Shown in pieces: positions 9,280 through 18,848 of a stretch of DNA of 64,000 nt. The stretch is from Polaribacter sp. SA4-12 (GTDB taxonomy: Bacteria > Bacteroidota > Bacteroidia > Flavobacteriales > Flavobacteriaceae), in NCBI RefSeq assembly GCF_002163675.1, contig NZ_CP019334.1:3639501-3703500 (forward strand), in the 5' to 3' direction. A program made the position numbers and the translations under genes. Position 1 is the stretch's first letter, and the number at the start of each line of letters is the position of its first letter. Below the pieces are notes generated by a model. That model did not search any database and had not been told where the DNA came from. It saw only the letters and a program-made list of their open reading frames with translations.

Positions 9280-11103
9280 TTAATGGTTATTCGTTCTATT
9301 TTCTATATTTATAATTACCGAGCTAACATGTCCGCCAGAATCTGGAAAAGTAATTTCTAAATTATTATTTCCTTTTACTAGAAATTTAATATCTATTGGA
9401 ATTCCTATAACACCAAAGAAACGTTTTCTAGGTAATTGATCATAACCTGCCCAATTATTAGGAATATCTATTTTGTTACCATTAAGAATTATAATTGGTT
9501 TCTTGCTTAATTTGTGTGCTCTTCCAATACCCATTTTAATAGATGCTCTCCCGTTTTTAATAGCTTCAATACCATTAAAACTGAAAAGAAGAGGTTGGTT
9601 TTTTTGAATGGCTTGTAAATAGGTTTCAGTGTAGTAATTACTTTCTTTAATACTATTATTAAATTCAATATTCGTAACATCACATTCAAGAATTATAGTT
9701 TCGCCAGCTTTTAGATTTACAGTTTCTAAATTAGTTTCTGTTTTTAAATAGGTTAGTTCTGGTAAACCTTTAGAGTTTTTGAATAAGCGTCTTAAAGTGT
9801 TTTTTTTAATATAGTTTGAACTATTATTTAAAAAGGTTAACGAGGTGTTTTTATTTTCATCACTTAAATTATTTAAAGCAATAAAAATTTTTCCTTTTTT
9901 TGAAAATCCATGTATTTGAATATCAGGATTGTTTGAGGAAACTTCAATACGTTTACCTTCTACATCTTTCCATAATTCATAAAACTTGGTAAGATGCGTA
10001 AATGTATAAGAACCATCCGTTTCCTTCTTTTTTAATACCCAAGGGTAAGGATATCCATTAGGATTTCTCTTCTGATCTCTATAAAACCAATTTGCCTTTG
10101 CTGTAATAAACGGAACAGCTTTCAATAATCTATCTGGTTTGTCTAGTAATTGCATTAATATTTTATTGTATGCAATTAAACAAGTGGCGTTTAATTCTGG
10201 CGAAAAAGGTTCGCCAATTAGTCCTTTGGCTGTATAACCATATTCTGAAATTAGATGTGGTTTTACAATAGCCCATTTTTTAAAACTATACGCTTCAATT
10301 AAATCTAAAATAGCTTCAGAATTACTTCCAGATCTGTAGCTAAAACCACCTTGAACATTTCTTCCGTCATAAATATGTGTCGCAAAAAATTGCATACTTT
10401 CACCAGCAATATCCATAAATGTTTTCATTCTGGTATTCCAGTGTGAAAAATCTTTCCTTTCCACTTCTGGGTATGCTGAAGAATAACCCCCAACCATAAT
10501 ATCGGGAATTTCCTTATGCACTTTATCTGCAATTACTTTATGAAGTTTAGACATTTCTATGATTACTGCTTCTGTTTCATTCCAAGATTCTACGTAATCT
10601 ATAGAATGCACAAAAGGCTCATTCATAACCTCGTAATATTTCGGCATTAAAGGATATGCATTCTTTATAAAAGCAGCGTTATATGCTGCAATTTTATTGT
10701 AATCTAAATTTAATTGAAAGGCATCTTTAGGGTGGTCTGTTATTATTAAATCTGTAGTTGCAAAATCTTTGAATAAAGCACTCCTTTTTATTTGGGCATT
10801 TTTTATTTGAGCAGATTTTTTAGCTTTTGCTATTGATGGTATTTCTGTTTTCGAATTTCTTAAAGGCGATGCTGCACCAAAAGTTCGACCATGTTTAATG
10901 CCTAGTTCTTTAAATAAATAATCGGCATCAGAAGCTAAATCGGAATTGGTGTAAGAATCATGCATAGCAAAATACTTTTGTCTATTCAATTCACTTTCGT
11001 TACCAATAAATTTTTGCGTAGTAAAATCAATAGTTACTTTGTTTTCTTGTGCGAAAATTGTGTTTAATGTTAGTAAAATGAACGTAAATATTATCTTTTT
11101 CAT
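9280..11103 (-). CDS. GH86 beta-agarase/beta-porphyranase
   Basis: The start is placed at 11103, where MKKIIFTFILLTLNTIFAQ forms a signal peptide; the in-frame extension up to 11193 would bury it behind about 30 hydrophilic residues. The 607-residue protein has a TIM barrel with probable acid/base Glu162 (EVMNEPF) and nucleophile Glu287 (LISEYG), the same pair seen in the two larger GH86 proteins here. A beta-sandwich follows. No T9SS sorting domain is visible, unlike the plus-strand paralogues, so it is probably periplasmic. GH86 enzymes cleave beta-1,4 bonds of agarose or porphyran with retention. This more divergent copy may work on imported oligosaccharides. Confidence 0.87.
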   Translation of the reverse strand: MKKIIFTFILLTLNTIFAQENKVTIDFTTQKFIGNESELNRQKYFAMHDSYTNSDLASDADYLFKELGIKHGRTFGAASPLRNSKTEIPSIAKAKKSAQIKNAQIKRSALFKDFATTDLIITDHPKDAFQLNLDYNKIAAYNAAFIKNAYPLMPKYYEVMNEPFVHSIDYVESWNETEAVIIEMSKLHKVIADKVHKEIPDIMVGGYSSAYPEVERKDFSHWNTRMKTFMDIAGESMQFFATHIYDGRNVQGGFSYRSGSNSEAILDLIEAYSFKKWAIVKPHLISEYGYTAKGLIGEPFSPELNATCLIAYNKILMQLLDKPDRLLKAVPFITAKANWFYRDQKRNPNGYPYPWVLKKKETDGSYTFTHLTKFYELWKDVEGKRIEVSSNNPDIQIHGFSKKGKIFIALNNLSDENKNTSLTFLNNSSNYIKKNTLRRLFKNSKGLPELTYLKTETNLETVNLKAGETIILECDVTNIEFNNSIKESNYYTETYLQAIQKNQPLLFSFNGIEAIKNGRASIKMGIGRAHKLSKKPIIILNGNKIDIPNNWAGYDQLPRKRFFGVIGIPIDIKFLVKGNNNLEITFPDSGGHVSSVIINIENRTNNH

Positions 11104-11194
11104 ACCTAAATTACTTGAAGAGTTTTTAGTAGCAGTGTAATCAACTTTCTTTAAGTCTGAAACAATAACAGTCTTAGAGCCCATAATGATCAAT

Positions 11195-12286
11195 TTATTG
11201 TGTTAATATTTCTTTTTGTATCAATTTTGTTAATTTGTTTGCAATAACTTTATGGTCTTCAACTTTTGGGTGTCCTGGTGAATTTTTATCAGGAACAAAA
11301 CAAGTGTAGATTTTATTGTCATTTAAACTTTTTACCGCTTCTTTTACATAATTAGGCCAAGGAGACTTCTCATTTGTGATATCCATATTTCCTAAAACAC
11401 ATACAATATCTGCATTTTTGTATTTCCCACGGATTGTTTTTATAAAATTTGCATAATCTGACTTGATTTTTCCTTCATTTGGCTTTGTTTTTCCAAAACG
11501 TCTTATAAATTCTTTGTGTTTTGGGTAGTTAACAATCCAAGAATCATTTTGTAAGAGGTTAATTACTACAATATCTGGCTCTTTTTGATTGAAATTCCAT
11601 TTACTACTTGGGTTATTTGGGTCTAATCTGTCATACATTTCTGGCATAATCATATTGAACCAACTAACCATTATTCCTATTCCTCCACGAGCAATACAAG
11701 AGTATTCTGCATCTATATTTCTTGCAGTTAATGCGGCATAAGTGTTATAGTTGTTAGTGACATTTCCTTCTGGTTTATCGTCTCCTGAGTAATCTTCATT
11801 TCCATGACCTGCTGTTATTGAATCTCCATAAAATTCAATAAAAATACTTTTCTCAGGGTCTTTATTTAGAATTTTTCCATAAATCTCAAAATTATAAAAC
11901 AATGTTTTTCCAAAAGTCCATTCGTTTCTTTTAGTGATTTCTATAGAATGATTTTGGTTTGATAATTCTTTGGCTAAAACATATGTATTTAAACCTTTTT
12001 CTAACTTTAGGTTTTTAGAAAATACACCGTCAATAAAAATATTAAAATAATTATTTCCGTTTTGATCTTCTAATGTAATTTTTGCCGAAGATCCTTTGAA
12101 GTTTATTTTTATAGAAGAACCTGACCAATAAATTTCCGAAGCCTTTTTTTTATTATTACTACCAATCCGTCCTTCGTAAGCGATGTTTTTATTGTTGTAA
12201 TTTACAATAACAGGCTTTAAAACTATTTGAGAAGTTTTGCAACTAATAAATAAAATAATTGATATAGATAGAAAAAGACGCTTCAT
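11195..12286 (-). CDS. SGNH/GDSL hydrolase lipoprotein, CE2-like carbohydrate esterase
   Basis: A 363-residue protein with lipobox FISC (Cys16). An N-terminal jelly-roll domain (about residues 30-135) precedes an SGNH fold with FYGDSITAGHG (catalytic Ser), IARGGIG (block II Gly), NLLQNDS (block III Asn) and a C-terminal Asp/His region in PGHPKVEDH. This two-domain layout matches carbohydrate esterase family 2, which removes acyl groups from sugars. It is the first gene of the operon with GH86, DUF4038 and GH29, ending 91 bases before the GH86 start. An acyl decoration on the algal galactan, or another ester, is the inferred target. Confidence 0.75.
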   Translation of the reverse strand: MKRLFLSISIILFISCKTSQIVLKPVIVNYNNKNIAYEGRIGSNNKKKASEIYWSGSSIKINFKGSSAKITLEDQNGNNYFNIFIDGVFSKNLKLEKGLNTYVLAKELSNQNHSIEITKRNEWTFGKTLFYNFEIYGKILNKDPEKSIFIEFYGDSITAGHGNEDYSGDDKPEGNVTNNYNTYAALTARNIDAEYSCIARGGIGIMVSWFNMIMPEMYDRLDPNNPSSKWNFNQKEPDIVVINLLQNDSWIVNYPKHKEFIRRFGKTKPNEGKIKSDYANFIKTIRGKYKNADIVCVLGNMDITNEKSPWPNYVKEAVKSLNDNKIYTCFVPDKNSPGHPKVEDHKVIANKLTKLIQKEILTQ

Positions 12287-12336
12287 TTTAAAAATACTTT
12301 TTTTAGATAAAAATACAGGTTGAAAAGTATTAATTA

Positions 12337-12381
12337 TCTAGCTAGACTATAGGTACTCTCGATTTATATGTTGCAACATAT
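12337..12381. promoter_or_regulatory. Two palindromes in a divergent intergenic region, candidate operators
   Basis: Between the divergent SGNH operon and the kelch-sulfatase operon lie a perfect 10-bp palindrome TCTAGCTAGA (12337-12346) and a perfect 16-bp palindrome ATATGTTGCAACATAT (12366-12381). Their spacing and location fit operators for a dimeric repressor controlling both directions. No regulator of LacI or GntR type is in the window, so the cognate protein is unknown. Confidence 0.4.
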
Positions 12382-12517
12382 GATTTAAACAAGATTGTTA
12401 GTCATTAGATAGTTAAATAATTTTAAATTAAAAAGAACATTTGATGCACAATATAGAACATCACTAATTCTACTTTTATAACAGTTATATTACTTTAGTG
12501 ATAAATTAAAAACATAA

Positions 12518-13510
12518 GTGAATAAAGAATTAACCTTTTTTGTAGTTACAATTTTATTATTCTTTTCTTGCGGAAAAATGAAAAGCGTAAAGAATTTTCA
12601 TGAGAATAAAACTTGGGTTTCTATTGAATCTTCAGACAATTCAAAACCAGTAGCAAGACATGAAGCTGCCTTTGTAAAAGTAAAAAACTCTTTTTATTTG
12701 TTAGGCGGAAGAGGAATTAGATCTGTTAGTATTTTCGATGTAGAAACTCAGAAATGGAAACAAGGAAAAAAACCGCCATTAGAATTTCATCATTTTCAAC
12801 CAGTAGTTTATAATGGTAATATTTATATTATTGGAGCTTTAACAGGTAAATATCCTTCAGAAACTCCTGTAGAAAATATTTATATCTACAATCCAAAAAA
12901 GGATTCCTGGACGAAAGGTGGAGAAATACCAAAAGAACGATTGAGAGGTTCTACCGGAAATGTAATTAAAGATGATGTTGTATATATTTCTTGCGGAATA
13001 AAAGATGGACACAGATCTGATCATAAAAAATGGCTGGATAGTTATAATCTAAAAACAAGAGAATGGAAAGTTTTACCTAATGCTCCAAGAGCAAGAGATC
13101 ATTTTCAAGCAGTAGAATTAGATAATAAAATTTATGTTGCAGCAGGTAGATTATCAAAAGCACCAAAGGCAACTTGGTCTGAAACAATTGGAGAAGTTGA
13201 CGTTTATGATATCAAAAAACAAAAATGGTCAACTATAAAAAATAATATTCCAACTCAACGTGCTGGAAATATGGCTTTAGCTTACGGGAAAAATATTCTG
13301 ATTATTGGTGGTGAATCTGAAGGTCAAACTAAAGCTCATAATGAAGTTGAGGCATTAAATACAAAAACGTTACAATGGAGTAAATATCCATCACTTTTAA
13401 GAGGAAGACATGGTACAGGAGTTTTTCTTTTTAAGAATGAAATTTATATAGCTTCTGGTTGTGGAAACAAAGGAGGGTCACCAGAATTAACATCAACGGA
13501 AAAATACTAA
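12518..13510 (+). CDS. Kelch-repeat lipoprotein
   Basis: The start codon is GTG at 12518; it precedes a short lipoprotein signal with FFSCGK (Cys18), and no ATG is available upstream of the signal. The 330-residue protein is made of about five to six kelch blades, seen as repeated patterns of YLLGGRG, YIIGALTG, YVAAGRL and LIIGGES followed by a Trp. This predicts a six-bladed beta-propeller on the periplasmic or outer face. It is 3 bases from the sulfatase start, so the two are co-transcribed. Such proteins can bind sugars or act as enzymes, but nothing here fixes a function. Confidence 0.8.
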   Translation: MNKELTFFVVTILLFFSCGKMKSVKNFHENKTWVSIESSDNSKPVARHEAAFVKVKNSFYLLGGRGIRSVSIFDVETQKWKQGKKPPLEFHHFQPVVYNGNIYIIGALTGKYPSETPVENIYIYNPKKDSWTKGGEIPKERLRGSTGNVIKDDVVYISCGIKDGHRSDHKKWLDSYNLKTREWKVLPNAPRARDHFQAVELDNKIYVAAGRLSKAPKATWSETIGEVDVYDIKKQKWSTIKNNIPTQRAGNMALAYGKNILIIGGESEGQTKAHNEVEALNTKTLQWSKYPSLLRGRHGTGVFLFKNEIYIASGCGNKGGSPELTSTEKY

Positions 13511-13513
13511 AAC

Positions 13514-15328
13514 ATGAAATATTTTAAATTTTTAGCAATTATTTTACTTGTAAATATTGCTTGTAAGCAAAATAATGAAGTAGAGAAAACAAACACAAAA
13601 AAGCCAAATGTAATTTTAGTAATTACAGACGATCAAGGTTATGGAGATTTGGGTGTTCATGGAAATAAAGTAATAAAAACACCTAATGTAGATGCTTTTT
13701 ATAAAGAGAGTCATCACTTAACAGACTTTCATGTTGGCCCAACTTGTGCACCAACAAGATCTGGATTAATGACAGGTAGATATGCGAATTCAACAGGAGT
13801 TTGGCATACTGTTGGAGGTTGGTCTTTATTACGTGCAGAAGAAAAAACAATTGCAGATATGTTTACAGAAGCTGGTTATAAAACAGGCGCTTTTGGTAAA
13901 TGGCATATGGGTGATAACTATCCTTTTAGAGCACACGATCGTGGTTTTCAAAAAACAGTAATGCATTATGGAGGTGGAGTTCAACAAACGCCTGATTATT
14001 GGAATAATGATTATTTTGATGACACTTATTTTGTAAACGGAACTCCAAAAAAGTTTAAAGGGTATTGTACTGATGTATTCTTTGATGAAGCAACAAAATT
14101 TATTGAAGAAAGCAAGGAACAACCATTTTTCGCATACATTTCTACAAATGCACCACATGGGCCTTATAATGTTCCTTTAGAGTATTACAATCTGTATAAA
14201 GATTTGAGTGATACAGTGTTGGCAGATACTCAAAAACGTTTCTATGGAATGATTACCAATGTTGATGATAATTTTGGAAAACTTCGTAAAAAATTGAAAG
14301 ATTTAAACATTGCAGACAATACTATTTTAATTTTTATGACTGATAACGGAACTTCTTCTGGGTATTACAATAAAAAAGGAAAAGTTACTGGCTATAATGC
14401 AGGAATGCGAGGTACAAAAGGAAGTGAATATGAAGGTGGACATAGAGTGCCGTTTTTTATTCATTGGAAAAATGGTAATATCTCTAAAGCAAAAGATATT
14501 AATTTATTAACTGCTCAATTAGATATTATGCCAACTTTGGCTGAATTATGTGGTATTGAACTGCCTAAAGATCATAGAAAAATTAATGGTGAAAGTCTCG
14601 TTGCAGCTTTAAAAGGAGAACAAAAAGAAAACAATAGAATGTTGGTTACAGATTCTCAGCGTATGAACTACCCTGTAAAATGGAAAAATTCAGCTACAAT
14701 GCAGAATAAATGGCGTTTAATTAACGGAAAAGAATTGTACGATATAGGAAATGATAAAGGTCAAAAAAATGACGTAGCAGAACAGAATCCTGAGAAAGTT
14801 GCAGAAATGAGAGCGTTTTATGAGAATTGGTGGAAAGAAGTTTCTGTTCAGTTTGATGAAGAAATTAAGATTCCTGTTGGAATAAAAACAGAAAACCCTG
14901 TTACATTAACTGCGCACGATGCACATTCTTTTAAAGAAGATTATCCTTGGAATCAAATTCAAATTAGAAACGGAAATGTAGGTTCTGGTTATTGGGCTTT
15001 AGATGTAAAAACTGCTGGAGAATATGAAATTTCTTTAAGAAGATACCCAATAGAATCTGAGTTATTAATAAATGCAAATGTACCAAAAGTTACTCCAGAA
15101 GATGTTCCTGGTTTACAGTGGACAATTCCTGAAGGGAAAAATCTAAATTTTGTAAAAGCAACAATAGAAATTGCTGATATAAAACAAGAAAACAAAGTTT
15201 TAAAAACTGATAAATCATCCACTTTTAAAGTGAATCTAAAATCTGGAATCACAAATTTAAAGGCGAGTTTTTTCAATAATAAAAACGAAGAAAATATTGC
15301 GTATTATGTCTACGTAAATAAATTATAA
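13514..15328 (+). CDS. Formylglycine-dependent sulfatase (S1 family), lipoprotein
   Basis: A 604-residue lipoprotein (lipobox NIAC, Cys17). The sulfatase core begins at NVILVITDDQGYGD, whose Asp pair binds calcium. The formylglycine motif is CAPTR with Cys78, followed by SGLMTGR. A second metal-site segment is in FMTDNGTSSG. The C-terminal beta-sandwich (about 470-604) is shared with the sulfatase at 53985-55766. In the galactan context L-galactose-6-sulfate is the probable sulfate ester, but S1 subfamily specificity cannot be assigned by eye. It needs a formylglycine-generating or anSME maturase, which is not in the window. Confidence 0.92.
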   Translation: MKYFKFLAIILLVNIACKQNNEVEKTNTKKPNVILVITDDQGYGDLGVHGNKVIKTPNVDAFYKESHHLTDFHVGPTCAPTRSGLMTGRYANSTGVWHTVGGWSLLRAEEKTIADMFTEAGYKTGAFGKWHMGDNYPFRAHDRGFQKTVMHYGGGVQQTPDYWNNDYFDDTYFVNGTPKKFKGYCTDVFFDEATKFIEESKEQPFFAYISTNAPHGPYNVPLEYYNLYKDLSDTVLADTQKRFYGMITNVDDNFGKLRKKLKDLNIADNTILIFMTDNGTSSGYYNKKGKVTGYNAGMRGTKGSEYEGGHRVPFFIHWKNGNISKAKDINLLTAQLDIMPTLAELCGIELPKDHRKINGESLVAALKGEQKENNRMLVTDSQRMNYPVKWKNSATMQNKWRLINGKELYDIGNDKGQKNDVAEQNPEKVAEMRAFYENWWKEVSVQFDEEIKIPVGIKTENPVTLTAHDAHSFKEDYPWNQIQIRNGNVGSGYWALDVKTAGEYEISLRRYPIESELLINANVPKVTPEDVPGLQWTIPEGKNLNFVKATIEIADIKQENKVLKTDKSSTFKVNLKSGITNLKASFFNNKNEENIAYYVYVNKL

Positions 15329-15330
15329 CG

Positions 15331-15904
15331 ATGAATAATTTATTAAAAATTAGTTTAATTTTCATTTTATGCATAAGTTCTTCTTGTAAAAAGAAGAAAC
15401 TAGGAAATCACAAAATGTAATAAAATCAGAAGTAAACAAAGAGTTATTTTACCATTACTCTATTTGGTATGCTTTTGTAAACAAGGTTTTTGAAGGAGAT
15501 TTATCAGTAGAAAAGTTAAAAACAAAAGGTAATATTGGTTTAGGTTCTTATACAAAACTTGATGGTGAACTAATTATGTTAGATGGAGTTTTGGAACGAG
15601 AATTAAAAAATACCACCGTTACAAATCACTTTTATAAAGGTTCAGAAATTATGGTGACTAATAACAAAGATATTGGTGTAATGTTCCAAGAAAAGATATA
15701 AAAGAACCTTTTAGATCTAGTGAAAATTATAATAAACTATCATATAATTCTGTATTTACTTGGCAAGCAGACAACGATAAAGGAGTGGCATCAGTGAACT
15801 ATGTTTTTAAAACTGATACAAAAGAATATCCTTTTGAACCTGGACATTTATATAATTTTAAAAAGTTTGAAAATGGTGTTTATCATCGTCAATTAAAATT
15901 GTAA
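15331..15904 (+). pseudogene. Frameshifted lipoprotein gene, partly acetolactate-decarboxylase-like
   Basis: An ATG at 15331 opens a lipoprotein signal (LCISSSC) but stops at 15420. The coding sense then continues in two further frames: one stopping at 15699-15701, and another ending in a TAA at 15902-15904. The middle part contains GNIGLGSYTKLDGELIMLDG, which resembles the conserved GDFGLGTFNxLDGE region of alpha-acetolactate decarboxylase (BudA). The last part (FTWQADNDKGVASVNYVF) I do not recognise. At least two frameshifts are needed, so this is probably a decayed third gene of the kelch-sulfatase operon; homopolymer sequencing errors are the alternative. Confidence 0.65.
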
Positions 15905-15928
15905 GATTATTACTTTTTAATCTTCTAT

Positions 15929-16020
15929 TTAAGATTTATAAGTCTTATTTAAAAAACCATATGTTGTAATTAAAGGTTTAAATATTAATTAGTTTTGTTA
16001 TTCTAATAAATATTTTTTTT
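15929..16020 (+). repeat. Upstream repeat copy 1, with promoter, of the GH86 pair
   Basis: This leader of about 90 bases is nearly identical to the one at 18756-18848 before the next GH86 gene, sharing AAGATTTATAAGTCTTATTT and the stretch up to the ATG. It contains TAGTTTTG at 15990-15997, which matches the Bacteroidota -7 consensus TAnnTTTG, giving a short leader before the ATG at 16021. The two genes therefore probably share regulation. Confidence 0.65.
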
Positions 16021-18702
16021 ATGAAAAATAAATACGCAATTTATATCCTATTTTTTCTGTTGTTTTCTTCTGTTTCATTTTTTTCACAAACAGTAACCAT
16101 AGATTTAGAACAACAAAGGTTTTTAGGAGATGTTTCAGAATTAGATAGATCTAAATATTTTAACGTTCACGATAATAAAAAAGATGATGTTTCTCATCAG
16201 TTTTTAATTGATAATAATGTCGGTTTTGGTAGAGAGTTTTGGGGGCCATTTGCCTCTAAAGGTTTAGGGAACTTCCCAATAACACCTCATACTTCAGACG
16301 GTATTATTCGTAAAGTGAAAAGAAATGTATATACAGCACATCCTGTAAACGTATGGAGACCAGGGTATGATTCAGAAAAAGCAGGTAATACTGCACTTAG
16401 ATATTTTATCGATGAAGTTGATGTAAATGGTAGACCAGAATATTGGGAACCATTTAATGAGCCTTTTATAAAAGCAGATTATAACGAATTTACAAGTTTA
16501 GGTTATACAACATCTGAAGTAATTACAGAGATGAGTGTATGGTTTAGAGAAATGGCTAAAAAAATTCATAGTGCTCCAGAATTATCTAAAATGAAAGTGA
16601 TTGGTTTTTCTGATGCATATCCTTCTTTCGAAAGAAGAGGATTTACTAATTGGAGAGACCGTAAAAAGAAATTTATAGACATTGCAGGTTCAGATATGGA
16701 TGCACTTTCTGTACATCCTTATGATGGTGTAAATGTTACAGGGCAATCTAACGGACGTTCAGGTAGTAATTCTGAAGCAATCTTAGATTTAATTGAAACC
16801 TATACAGCACTTAAATTTGGTTCGCCAAAAAAATTAGCAATATCAGAATTTGGTGTTATTAAAAATGAAGATTTATATCCTCCAGGAATTAATGATTCTC
16901 AAATTGCTTTGTCCATAAAAGGTTTAAATAATATGTTATTTAACTTTTTTGAAAGAGAAGACAATATAGAAATTACCATTCCTTTTGTTATAGGAAGAGC
17001 AGATTGGTATTTTAAACAAGCTAGAAATTACCCTTATGTTTCTTCTTTGGTAATGCCAACAGAATTAAGATCAACACCTAATCCAGAATCTCCATTTTTA
17101 TACAGAAGTAATGAAATGGTCTTGTCTTGGAAAGCAAATTTTTATAGATTTTGGAAAAATGTTGAAGGTGAAAGAGCAACCATTAAAAGTGATGATTTAG
17201 ATATTCAAGCACAAATATTTGTCAATGGAACAAAAGCATATTTGGTTTTAAACAATTTAGATGATTCAGATAGAAATGTAAACTTAAGTTTTATTAGTGG
17301 AAGTTCAAATGTAAGCGAGGTAATTACAAAATCTATCATAATAAATGGAACGATGGATCCAATATATATTGATGGAGTAACTTCAAGTAATTTACCAACT
17401 TCTGTGGAATTAAAAAATGGAGAGACTAAGCTGCTAGAAATTACTTATAATTCTGAAATATCTTTTACCAAAACTATTACAAGAAATAAATATTATGGTA
17501 ATCCAAGTGATGTTGTTTTAACTTCAGAGTTTGCACCGGTTTTAAAAGCAACTGCAAATACAAATCATACATTCACTTTTTCAAATGTATCTAAAGGCGA
17601 GTTAAATTCAGGAAACGCAACATTAAGAATTGGAGTTGGCGTTCCATTAGAAGCAGAGTTTAATGGTGGAGGTGCTTCCGCAGGTCAAGATGAAGGTTTA
17701 AATATTATTCCTACAGAAGTAAAAGTAAACGGAACAGCAATTAGTTTACCAAGTAATTGGAGAGGTTATGATCAATCAGGACGAATTGAGTTTTTTGGAC
17801 TTTTAGAGTTAGATATTCCATACAATTTATTAGTTTCTGGGAACAATAGTGTGACGATAAAATATGCTAAAACACAAGGAGTTTCTTCTGTGGGGATAGG
17901 AAATAGTAGATGGGAAAAAGCCAATGTTACAATAGCCTCTGTAGTTTTAAGTGTTGAGAAAAAATCTAATGAACTTTGTACACCTGTAAAATATTATACA
18001 GATATAGATAATGATGGTTTAGGAGACCCAAATGATTTTGTTTTTAGTTGTACACCTCTTAAAGATGGTGTTTCAAATGGTAATGATGTTTGTCCTTCAG
18101 ACCCAACAAATACCTGTAATGATCCTGAAGCAATGACAGGTTTTGTAAGACCAGTTTTAGAGAAAATTGCAAATACAGCAGAATCTTTTGAGGTTACTAT
18201 AAATTACACAACCCTTCAAGCAGACCAACAAGTTTTTATTGAGTTGAGAAAACCAGGAGCAGGATATTATAGAGGAGCGCATATTTCTCCTGGAATTGCA
18301 GAATCTAAAAACAATGTACCTTTAACTATTACGTTGCCAGCTACAGACTTACCATTAGCAAACGGAACGTATCCTTTGTTAACTTATATTAGAACTCCTA
18401 AAAGTGGAGGTTTTGATTATGGTTTTGGCGAAACAATTAATTTAGAAGTTGTAGATCCATCAGCCTTAGGAATTGATGCTTTTGAGGCGAAAACTGGTTT
18501 AAAAATAAAATCGAATCCAGTAAAATCAACTTTAAGTTTTAATTCTGACAAAGCAAATGGAGAGTCTTATAAAATATTTCAGATAAATGGAAAATTAATT
18601 TCTTCTGGAAAATATAGGAATCAAATAAATGTTTCTAGCTTATCAAAAGGATTGTATTTAATTCAAATAAAAGGTGCTGTAGCTAAATTTATAAAAAATT
18701 AA
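16021..18702 (+). CDS. GH86 beta-porphyranase/agarase with T9SS sorting domain (copy 1)
   Basis: An 893-residue exported enzyme. Signal peptide residues 1-23; GH86 catalytic barrel to about residue 400 with acid/base Glu147 (EPFNEPF) and nucleophile Glu276 (AISEFG); two beta-sandwich domains to about 640; a thrombospondin-3-like DxDxDGxGD segment near 660-690; an unassigned beta-sandwich of about 120 residues; and a T9SS type-A C-terminal domain from about 820 (SNPVKSTLSF and GLYLIQIKG). It should be secreted or attached at the surface and make the first endo-cuts in agar or porphyran. The following gene is a paralogue about 55-60% identical by eye. Choice between agarose and porphyran needs biochemical data. 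Confidence 0.9.
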   Translation: MKNKYAIYILFFLLFSSVSFFSQTVTIDLEQQRFLGDVSELDRSKYFNVHDNKKDDVSHQFLIDNNVGFGREFWGPFASKGLGNFPITPHTSDGIIRKVKRNVYTAHPVNVWRPGYDSEKAGNTALRYFIDEVDVNGRPEYWEPFNEPFIKADYNEFTSLGYTTSEVITEMSVWFREMAKKIHSAPELSKMKVIGFSDAYPSFERRGFTNWRDRKKKFIDIAGSDMDALSVHPYDGVNVTGQSNGRSGSNSEAILDLIETYTALKFGSPKKLAISEFGVIKNEDLYPPGINDSQIALSIKGLNNMLFNFFEREDNIEITIPFVIGRADWYFKQARNYPYVSSLVMPTELRSTPNPESPFLYRSNEMVLSWKANFYRFWKNVEGERATIKSDDLDIQAQIFVNGTKAYLVLNNLDDSDRNVNLSFISGSSNVSEVITKSIIINGTMDPIYIDGVTSSNLPTSVELKNGETKLLEITYNSEISFTKTITRNKYYGNPSDVVLTSEFAPVLKATANTNHTFTFSNVSKGELNSGNATLRIGVGVPLEAEFNGGGASAGQDEGLNIIPTEVKVNGTAISLPSNWRGYDQSGRIEFFGLLELDIPYNLLVSGNNSVTIKYAKTQGVSSVGIGNSRWEKANVTIASVVLSVEKKSNELCTPVKYYTDIDNDGLGDPNDFVFSCTPLKDGVSNGNDVCPSDPTNTCNDPEAMTGFVRPVLEKIANTAESFEVTINYTTLQADQQVFIELRKPGAGYYRGAHISPGIAESKNNVPLTITLPATDLPLANGTYPLLTYIRTPKSGGFDYGFGETINLEVVDPSALGIDAFEAKTGLKIKSNPVKSTLSFNSDKANGESYKIFQINGKLISSGKYRNQINVSSLSKGLYLIQIKGAVAKFIKN

Positions 18703-18755
18703 TTAGTAAGTTTTACTCCTTTTTATCGACTTTGATAACACTTATAGGCCTTCTT

Positions 18756-18848
18756 TTCAAGATTTATAAGTCTTATTTTAAAAACCATATGTAGTAATTA
18801 ATGGTTTAAATATTAATTAGTTTTGTCATTCTAACAAATATCTTTTTT
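18756..18848 (+). repeat. Upstream repeat copy 2, with promoter, of the GH86 pair
   Basis: Second copy of the leader repeat at 15929-16020. It carries TAGTTTTG at 18817-18824 at the same distance from the ATG (18849). The near-identity continues into the first ~80 bases of coding sequence (signal peptide), then falls off sharply. Confidence 0.65.

Noticed and set aside
11104..11193. N-terminal extension of the GH86 protein
   Set aside because: It would place about 30 residues before a clear signal peptide.
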